Assembly: GCA_011032825.1 (NCBI GenBank)
Contig: JAADJZ010000008.1
Location: 1,588,559-1,652,558 of the forward strand
DNA: 64,000 nucleotides
DNA from: Massariosphaeria phaeospora
Taxonomy: Eukaryota > Ascomycota > Dothideomycetes > Pleosporales
Reading direction: 5' to 3'
Each line of letters opens with the position of its first letter. Position 1 is the stretch's first letter. A program made the position numbers and the translations under genes. This document shows, one piece after another, positions 56,151-64,000 of this stretch. The notes under the pieces are model-generated. The model was not told the origin of the DNA and searched no databases. It worked only from the letters and a program-made list of their open reading frames with translations.

Positions 56151-57849
56151 TAGTTTGAATAAAGAAAATCGTAAAACTTTATAGCGTTTCGAGAAATATT
56201 ATCTTAGACTAAAGTTTTATTATAAACTCAAAGTTCTAGAATAGCTTTTGCTACTATCTTAGCTTAATAAGCGTTCTCTTTTCTACTTATTACTCTCAAA
56301 CGAATAGTTAAACTAAAAAGCAAAATCAAACGCTAGAATAGTACTTTCAATGTTACTGTTGCTTTGAATAGAACAATTGAACTATGTAGTTGCTAGTAGC
56401 GAAGTTTGCGTACAACAATAGCTAATACGTAACTATAAAAATTACTTTTTTTGTAGCGTACTACAAAGCGTTTCTAAAAGCTTTAGATTAGCTTAAAATA
56501 CTTTTTAGTAACAAATAGTTGTTTATAAAAATAAGCATAGCAGCTTATATAATTGCTTTTTAAGCTAAATGCTAACGCAAAATTAAAGCTGCAAACGCTT
56601 ATTAAAAAAAGTATTTTAACAAGCGTAAAAAGCACATTTTGCTAAAGCAAAGTAACTAAGTGCTAATTTTAAACTGCTACATAAAATCTACTAGGCTAAA
56701 GAAAAAGCTTTACTAAAAGTACGTAGAGCTAGGCACTATTGTAAACTAAATTAGCACTAACGCGTACTAAGTAGACTTTTTAAACTAAAAAGTATTTATT
56801 TAGTATTTTACGTATTTTTGTTAGAACTTTATAACTAGAAAAAGTTAATACTCTTTTAAAGCGAGGTTTTAGTAGATACTTTGCGCACTTTTAAAAACAA
56901 CGTGTACTACGTTGAAAAAGTACTTAATAAAAAAAAATCTTTAGTTAGCACCTAAAAGTACCTCGTTAAATAAAAAAAACACTTAAATAATAAAACTTTT
57001 TAAGAACTTAAGCTAAATATAAGTGCAAATGCACTTAACAATTTCTAAAAAAATAAAAAATTTGTAGCAAAAAACATAAAAACGCACTTTAAGCAATATG
57101 CTTTTAAAAAAGAAATAGTTAACACGTTTTACTTTGCTACTTAACGCATAGTTAGCATTAAAATTTCTAAAATTTTTAAAATTTTCTAAGTTACGAACTT
57201 TTTTGAAAAAAATAATATATTATTTTACTATTGCAAGGCATAGCGTTAAGAGAGCTACTTTGTGCTATTATAAGCTAGTATAGCACTTTTTACAGCAAAG
57301 TAAAACAAAGTAAAACAAAGTAAGTTTTAAAAATGTATGCAAAACTATGCTACTTTTAAGCAAACTACTTTTACACTAACTACTAGGTATTAGCTTTTGT
57401 TATGCTAAAATAAAGTTCTAAGACGCTAACGCTATACTCGAAAACTAATTTAAGCAAAAAAACTACTTTTAAAGCTACAATAGCTTAAAAAGCTGCAATT
57501 TAACGCTAGAAACTACTAAGCTACTTATAACTTTTTAGCTAAAGTTTATAAACTTTGCTATAAGCAACTTAACTTTCTTTGTAAGCATACTTTTTTGCAC
57601 TTTGTTTTTTTTAACTGCACGCTTTGCAGTTGCGTTGGCAAGATTCGCAAAAAGCTAAGCGCGCTTGCAATCTCTTTTAGCTATTAAATTAATAACAACG
57701 CGAGCTTTTTTAGACTAGAATATGTTAATACGAGTTATAGTAGCCTATAATAGGCTAACATACTTTTTTACGCAAAGTATTAGCTTACTTAACATTCTCT
57801 TAGAGCTTTGCTTTTACTAACTAGTTAAACAACTACTTAAAGTACTTCT

Positions 57850-58060
57850 TAGGCTAGCAAATAAGTAAAAGTTAAGTTAAAATTAAGTTGCTTTTTTTAT
57901 AACTCTAACTTAGCTTTACTTATATACTTAATTTTTCAACGCTAGTACAAGGTTATAGTTGAGTTAAGTTGCATAGATTTTAAGTTAAAGTTAAATTATC
58001 TCGCATAGGCTTTAGGTTATAGTTGAGTTATAGTTAAGTTGTTATATTTAGAGTTTACAT
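57850..58060. repeat. Related repeat end
   Basis: TTAGGCTAGCAAATAAGTAA followed by AAGTTAAGTTAAAATTAAG repeats the terminal sequence of the foldback element, with G-to-A change in GCGAA to GCAAA. A matching right end was not identified. Confidence 0.4.
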
Positions 58061-61000
58061 GTTGTATTTTAACGTTAGCAAAGTACAAGTTGCTTAAGTT
58101 TATTATAGATTGTTATTACAGCGTAGAATTAGTTGCATTTTAATAGCTAAGTATAAAGCAACGTCTACGCTAGGTATTGCTAAAAAATTTAAAATTATTA
58201 TAGCTTTATACCGCTAGAATAAGTAGCAACTAGTCTTTAACTTTTACATTTGCTGCAGACTTTTCTTGTACTTTCTATAGTATTTCTTTGCTAAATTTAT
58301 GTTTTTTGTGTTAATCGTTACTCGTTTCGCGTGTATAGCGTTTATATTAGTATTTATTACTTTTTGTATAGCTTTAATTGCACTAGCTTAAAAGCGTAGA
58401 TTAGGCTTAAACTTTTACGCAATTTTGCAAAGTAACTAACTAGATAGCAGTTTGCGCATAAAGAGCTTAGTTTATTTTTAGTATTATTAAATTTCGCGCA
58501 ACGCAATAGCTGCATGTTGTTAAAAATTAAGCTGTAATTAACTGCTATAATAACTTACTTTTTTGCTTTTAGCAGTAAAGCTTTTTTATACTACTTATTA
58601 TTAGTTTTTTCTTGTTCTTGTATAGATTGCTAGATTTGCGAGTTACTTTTACTACAAAAAGCTTTTGCAAAGCTTTGCTGCTAGTAGCAAAGTAGTAGTA
58701 TTTAGTTTGCTTAGTGCAAGCTATTGTAGAAAAATTGCTGCGTAGTAAGTGTAGTATAAAAAGTAAAAAGTTGTAATAATTATTTGTAATAATTACAGTA
58801 GGTAAAAAAGCTACAGAAGCTGTAGCAAAAGTGCGTGTTTTAAGTAGCTAGTAGTAAAACGCTAGCTAAAGCTGCAGCTTTTGCAGCAGCGCACAAGCTA
58901 CTCTATACAAAATCTAGCTTGTAAATCTGCTACCTAACTTTCTACTACTTTACTTTTTACTTCTACCTACCTACGTACTACAACTAGCTTTATTATTACT
59001 TACATTTATTACAAATACAATAGCTACAATTAAGCAAAAGCTTAACGACAAGATAAACTACGAGCTTAATAATAAGTTGCTTTTGCTTTACAAAATTAAA
59101 ATTTTAACTAGGTTTAAGCTAGCAGAGTAGAAAGCGCTTACAAATGTAATTATTACAAAAGTTTATTACAGCATCTACTAACAAATTTAAAGCTTTAAGT
59201 TTAAAAAGCACGAAGTTTTTAGCGTACTAGCAAATTGCGATTGCGTTAGATTACAAAAAAAGCGCTCTACACATTACAAGCTATTGTTTAAAAATTAATT
59301 AAGCAATACTGCTTGCGCAACTGCTTAAAGAAATTAAACAGCTTACTTAAGTGCTAAAAGAAAAGTAATTGCAAATGCTAGTGCAAAAAATCGGCAAGCA
59401 AAATACTAGCTTAAAAAAAACTTAAAGCGAAAAAGAAGTTTACTGCGTTGTTTGCGCACAACTAGAAAAAGTAGTTAGCAACTAAACTTAAGCTCTTAAA
59501 TAAGCAACGCTACTGCAAATAAAAAAATAGTAAGTTATTATATTAGTTTATTATATTATTGTACTTACAATGCGCAGTTAAGTAGTTTTAAGCAAAACTT
59601 AGCTTTGTCTATAAAAAGTAAGCTTGTATTTATTACAATGTTAACTTTTAATAGCATAAAAACATTTTTAAACAAATTACCAAAGCACTAAAAAACAAAA
59701 AGAAAATTAAAAATTAGCTAATGTCGCGAATATTTGGTGCTAGCAAAGCTACTAATAGAATTATACGCTGTATCTACTTAGACAAATTAGCTAAGTTAAA
59801 AAATAATTTATTTAAAAACAAGAAAGCTAAAATAGATTAGCAAAAGTTTGTAAAGACTTTAACTTTAAAGAATCTAACACTAGTAACTACTAAAAACTAA
59901 AAATAAGTTATTATAGTAGTTTATTATATACTTATGCTAACTACACTAGCTTACGCAAGCTTACGCTTTTTCTTAAACTACGCGTTAATAGTAACAATGC
60001 TTATAAAAATATCAACAGCTTGTATATTCTAGCGCTTACAATTAATAAGTATAAAAAAAAGCAAGTAGCAACTTAAAAATTAATGCGTTCTACAATAAGT
60101 GTAAAGACAAATATAAAATAAAAAATTAGTAAAAAAAAGCGTTAGCAAAAGCAAACAAGTCTTTTAGTAAAAATAAAAAAAAGTTAAAAATAAAAATAAA
60201 GATAAAGAGCAAGATAAAGTAGTAAATAAAGTAGTAAAGCAAACTAAGTTAGTAGAGTATTTAGATTAAAAAGTTTTTCTAACAATAGTAACGCTTATAA
60301 AAAAGCGTAAACTTAAGGCTCTTTACTTTTTTATGTAAATTAAAACGTTGCTAGTATAAATATAGCTAGTATTTACTATTTATAACTAAAAGAGAATTGC
60401 TAAAAATAGCAGGTTCTAGATAAAAAATGTAATAAATTTAATAAAGTTTATCTACAGCGCAAGCAGAAGAGCTTTATAAACTTTATAGTTAGTTAGCTTT
60501 TAAAGCACTTACAAAGCGCTTTTAAAAGCTATGTAAAAACTTAATACCGCAAAGCTTTCGTTAACTAGAAGCTAGCGAGGCTTTTTTAGGTATTGTCGAA
60601 GCTGTTACGTATAGCGTTAATAGCTACTAAAGTTCTACGACTAAAGCTTTCTATTAAGCTGTTATCAAAAGTGTTCTCTTACCAAAGGTACGAGTTATTA
60701 GACTCGAAGATTCCGCCTAAGAAATTGTTCTATGTTCGAAAAGCTTAGTAACAACAAAGAAAACAATTTTAATTTTATTCTAGATAGAATAACAAAGTAA
60801 CAATCTGTTGCCTATAGATCTAATCTATGTATAAAATGTACTTAAGAAAGTTAACTACAAAAAATCTAAACTGTAAAAAAAATTCTACTAATCTATATAG
60901 TTCTTTAATTTTTTGTTAAAAGCGTTTTGCTTAGTTTGCTTAGTGTGCTTAGTTGCTAAGCGCTTTAAGCTAGCTAAGCGCTTGCTGCTTAGTATGCTTA

Positions 61001-62559
61001 GTTTACTAAAGCTCTAATCGCACTAATTACTATTACGTAACTGCTAACTTAATTCTGCTTTGCGCATTGCTGTACTTTTGTTTTGCAAACTTGCAAGCTC
61101 TAACAACTTTTTTGCGTTGTTGCTTAGTCTACGATACCTAGTATTGTCTTTGTTTGTAACATTATCTTTTTTTTTTAAAATATTGTTTTAATAGCTGTCT
61201 TGCTGTGCTGTGCTAGTTTCTTTTGTACTTTGCATCAAAAATGCTGTTTTGTATAAAAATAAGTTAACTTTAATCTTCGTCGTGTTGTAGCTTTTTCTTG
61301 TATTTTTTTAAGTTTTTAAGTTTAACTATGCTTAAGTTTTCGCTTTCTGTAAATTCGTGCTCTAAGTCGACTTATCGTTGTTACAATTAAGTTGCTCGTA
61401 TTCGCGAAACTAGTCTAGAAATGCCTGCTTCTTGCGGTCGTTGTTCTAAAAAAAACCTAAAGTGCCTAGTTAATTTCTTATTAAATAAGTGTGCTAAATG
61501 CCTTTAGTCTAGCGCGCCTTGCAGTTTTGCTCTAACAAAAAGAAAGTAAGTAGTTTTTTAACAAAAGCGTTGCAACTTGTAACATTAGCTTTTGCTAGCT
61601 AAGCAACAGGTGCTATCTGCACGAATCTAAGCTGCTTAGCTAGTGTTCGCAGCGAAGTCTCGTGCTGCTACTTTTCGAGTAGAGCTCTTTGTTGCTAAAA
61701 TAGAAAAAAATTAGCGTCTTGCTAATAAGTAGGTTGCTATTGAAAAGCTAGAGAAATTAGAAGCTGCGCAGTCTAACGCTGCTGTTAATTTTAAAAGTAC
61801 AGCTTCTACTAATAGTCCTATACCGCCGCTATTTAAAACGCTTTTAGCTAACTTAAGCTAGTTACAAACTAACTTTTCTCTACTTGTTTCTTTTTTTTTT
61901 AACTTTTCTACTTTTTAGAGAACTCGGATTCTTTGCTTTTAAATTTCGCTAGTAGTACTTTCGTACTAGTTCTTTGTAGTTTGTAAAATTCTATATTAGT
62001 TTCTATGTATTCTAGCTCTCTAGCTATTCTTGCTATTTAACTAAGTATTTCTACTAACGTCTAAACTTTTATAGGTTTTTAACTTCTTTAACTTTGTACT
62101 TCTTGTTTTTAAGCTTGATATTAGTTGCTACTTTAGCGTTTAGTAGTGCTAGTTTAAAAAGTAATTTGTAAAAAACTAGATGTATGCGCATGCTTGCAAG
62201 TAGCTGTAGTTTAAATAATACAAGTTCTTTAACTTTTAAGATTTTAAATAGTTTTATTTAAAAGTTGTTTAACTTGTTGTATAGTTGTTTAGTTTTTAGG
62301 TTTTTTTATAAGAGAAAAACTCTATTTCTCTCTTTAAAAGTTAGTTTTTTAAGCTTTTTTTTATTTGCTAACTTAGCTGTTGTAAAGTTTCTTTAAGCAA
62401 TTTGTTAGCTTAATTTGTTGTGTAATTTTTGCATTTTAGAAGCCTTGTTGTCTGCTGCTAGCAAGATGCTTTTAATATTCTTTAAATTTTAATAAGCTAC
62501 TAGCTTATATTTATAGTTTGCGTAGTATAGCGAGTGTTCTATTGTCGTAGATTTTGTGC

Positions 62560-64000
62560 TGTTGTATGCTAATTGTGCTATTAGCAAAAGTTTAACTTAG
62601 TTGTTTTGCAGCTTGTTAGTGTACATTCGTAGGTACTATTTTAGCGTTTAGTTTATTTGTTCTGTCTAGCTGTTTGTTTGTAAGTAAAAGCTAGTTAATA
62701 GCTTCTTTGCAACTTCTAACTAGGCTAAAAACGTATCTTAAAACTTTAATGTAAACAGCTTGTTTCTATTTGTAATAAACTGTTCTAGCAATTTGTAATT
62801 AGCGACGAGCGTTTTTGTAACTCGTAAGCTATTTTTTCTGCTATAATTAACTTTTCTGTTAGTACAAATGTAATTTTTTAGTTAATTAATCTACAATTAC
62901 CAAGATCGAGTCGCAAAGCTATGCTAATCTAGGTTTTAATAATTTTAAAAGCTTTACTATAAAGTCTATTGTAACGCTAATCTATAAGCGTGCGAGTAGT
63001 TTTAGCAGTTAAAGTAATTCGTAAAGCTTATGTCTTTTAGTTTATTTTTAAACAATTTAAATAGTTGCTTATTGCTTTTTAAACTGTGTTTTGTACGTAG
63101 AGCATTAAGTACTCGTTTAAAATTTATTAAACTATTTTGTTAATCTCTAAGTGTTTATATGCTTGTAAAGCATGTAATTTTTAAATAAGCTATATAGCTT
63201 AAGTGTTGTTTGTAACTATTATCTTTGTTATGTTTTTGCTTATTTTTAGTGCATTCTTTTTTTAATGCTTGTAACTTTAGCTATTTTAGCTAATCGCAGT
63301 TAGTTGTATTTAAAGTTCTGTTTAAGTTCCGTCGTAATACTAAGTTGTGCGTAACTAGTTTGTTAGTTTTTATAAAATCTAATTTTCGACTAAGCGCGTT
63401 TGCGGCTTATTGTTAGTTTTTTGCAATAGTAAATCTTAATGTCGTAATCTGCTATAAATTTAGCCTATTTAACTTGTTGTTTGTTTAATTTCTTAGTTGT
63501 AGTAAAGCTAGTAAAGTTCTAATAATCTAAGTACACTTGTACTTAATGCTTTGCTTTTTTTTAGCTATGCTTTTTAATTTTAAAAGCGTTTATTATTGCT
63601 AATAGCTCTTTATTGTAAACGTTGTAGTTAAGTTCTGCTTTAAGAACTTTCTAGAATAGTAAAACACTAGTTTTTATTTCTATTGTTGCATTGCTGTAAG
63701 AGTATTGCTTTTAATGCGTAGTCTAAAGCATTAGTTTTTACTTAAGTTTTTTTTTTAAGTTGTGCATCTGTAGCATTAGTGCTGTAGTAAACTTTTTTTA
63801 AGTTCTTAAAACGCTTGTTCTGTGTTTTGTTTATTTAAACTTTTTATTTTTTTTAGTAACTTCTAAAAGTAGTCGTAGTCTTAAGTAATTTTTAATAAAC
63901 TTTTAATAAAGTTAGCAAATTTAAAAAAAACTGCACGTTTTTTACTATTTTAAGAGTTAGCTATTTTTGTATAGTCTAAATCTTTTTTAAGTCTATAAAA
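62560..64000 (-). pseudogene. RIP-ruined Ty3/Gypsy pol relic (RNase H, integrase)
   Basis: Read on the reverse strand, an RNase H part is recognisable at about 63740-63370: NALDYALKAIL, then AELNYNVYNKELLAIINAFK (63638-63579), then FTTTKKLNK and IADYDIKIYY. Further left an integrase core appears: DSILVIVD (62914-62891) followed by a stop, then LTKKLH. Stops and D-to-N type changes are those of RIP. Reverse transcriptase, if present, would lie beyond the right edge. It is a retroelement relic with no intact ORF. Confidence 0.75.

Larger units (their letters stand above)
54050..64000. repeat. AT-rich, RIP-degraded repeat block (right isochore)
   Basis: From about 54050 to the end, composition is like the left block: TA-rich words, stops in all frames, no gene. 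Recognisable content is a foldback element (55221-55654), a second Fot1/Pogo fragment (55697-55812), short repeats sharing a CTAGCGAATAAGT-like end, and a reverse-strand Ty3/Gypsy pol relic (about 62560-64000). The part at 60600-60760 is less AT-rich and may be a younger or less mutated piece. Confidence 0.9.

Noticed and set aside
1..64000. tRNA genes, CRISPR arrays, telomere repeats
   Set aside because: I scanned by eye for TTCGA-type T-loops in tRNA context, regularly spaced repeats with unique spacers and TTAGGG arrays and found none convincing; a tRNAscan run would be decisive.

Overview
The window is nuclear DNA from a filamentous ascomycete (Pezizomycotina; Dothideomycetes is my best guess). 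Genes carry several short introns (about 50-140 nt) with GT..AG borders and CTAAC/CTGAC-like branch sites. The families present (X325/BIM1-like copper protein, fungal rhodopsin-domain receptor, cutinase, NEW1-type ABC ATPase, methylcitrate-cycle enzymes) are fungal. The two ends are extremely AT-rich and carry the transition-only decay expected from repeat-induced point mutation (RIP).

Layout. 1-4320: AT-rich block with a RIP-ruined Fot1/Pogo-type transposase. 4320-54050: GC-equilibrated, gene-bearing block. 54050-64000: second AT-rich block with another Fot1/Pogo fragment, a near-perfect 434-bp foldback element, related short repeats and the reverse-strand remains of a Ty3/Gypsy pol gene. 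The borders are sharp, as in genomes built of AT isochores.

Genes from left to right: Ser/Pro-rich unknown protein (-), rhodopsin-domain 7TM protein (+), RCC1-repeat protein (-), MFS drug-type transporter (+), cytochrome P450 (-), cutinase (-), Kelch-repeat single-pass membrane protein (-), small unknown protein (+), charged unknown protein with a triplicated start region (+), FRE-type metalloreductase (-), CTR copper transporter (+), X325/BIM1-like GPI-anchored copper protein (+), small unknown protein with a minisatellite-filled intron (-), mitochondrial 2-methylisocitrate lyase (-), 2-methylcitrate synthase (+), membrane-anchored GH3 beta-glucosidase (+), NEW1-like EF3-family ABC ATPase (+), secreted multi-module cysteine-rich protein (+) and sugar-porter MFS transporter (+).

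Two functional groups stand out. (1) 29.4-34.5 kb is a compact copper-acquisition locus: a metalloreductase and a CTR transporter share an 889-bp divergent promoter, and a BIM1-like extracellular Cu(II)-binding protein follows the transporter. The reductase itself has a CTR-like His/Met-rich N-terminus and a Cys-rich insertion. This is the most interesting system in the window. (2) 36.5-40.7 kb is a divergent methylcitrate-cycle pair for propionyl-CoA disposal; the synthase gene needs either a GC-AG intron or a very weak GT donor to keep its frame.

Exon borders were worked out by hand from splice signals and reading-frame arithmetic and were not compared with transcripts. Families were assigned from motifs recognised by eye, without database searches. 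Several GC-normal stretches (6.05-8.4, 18-21.9, 24.1-26.2 kb) hold no gene I can support.
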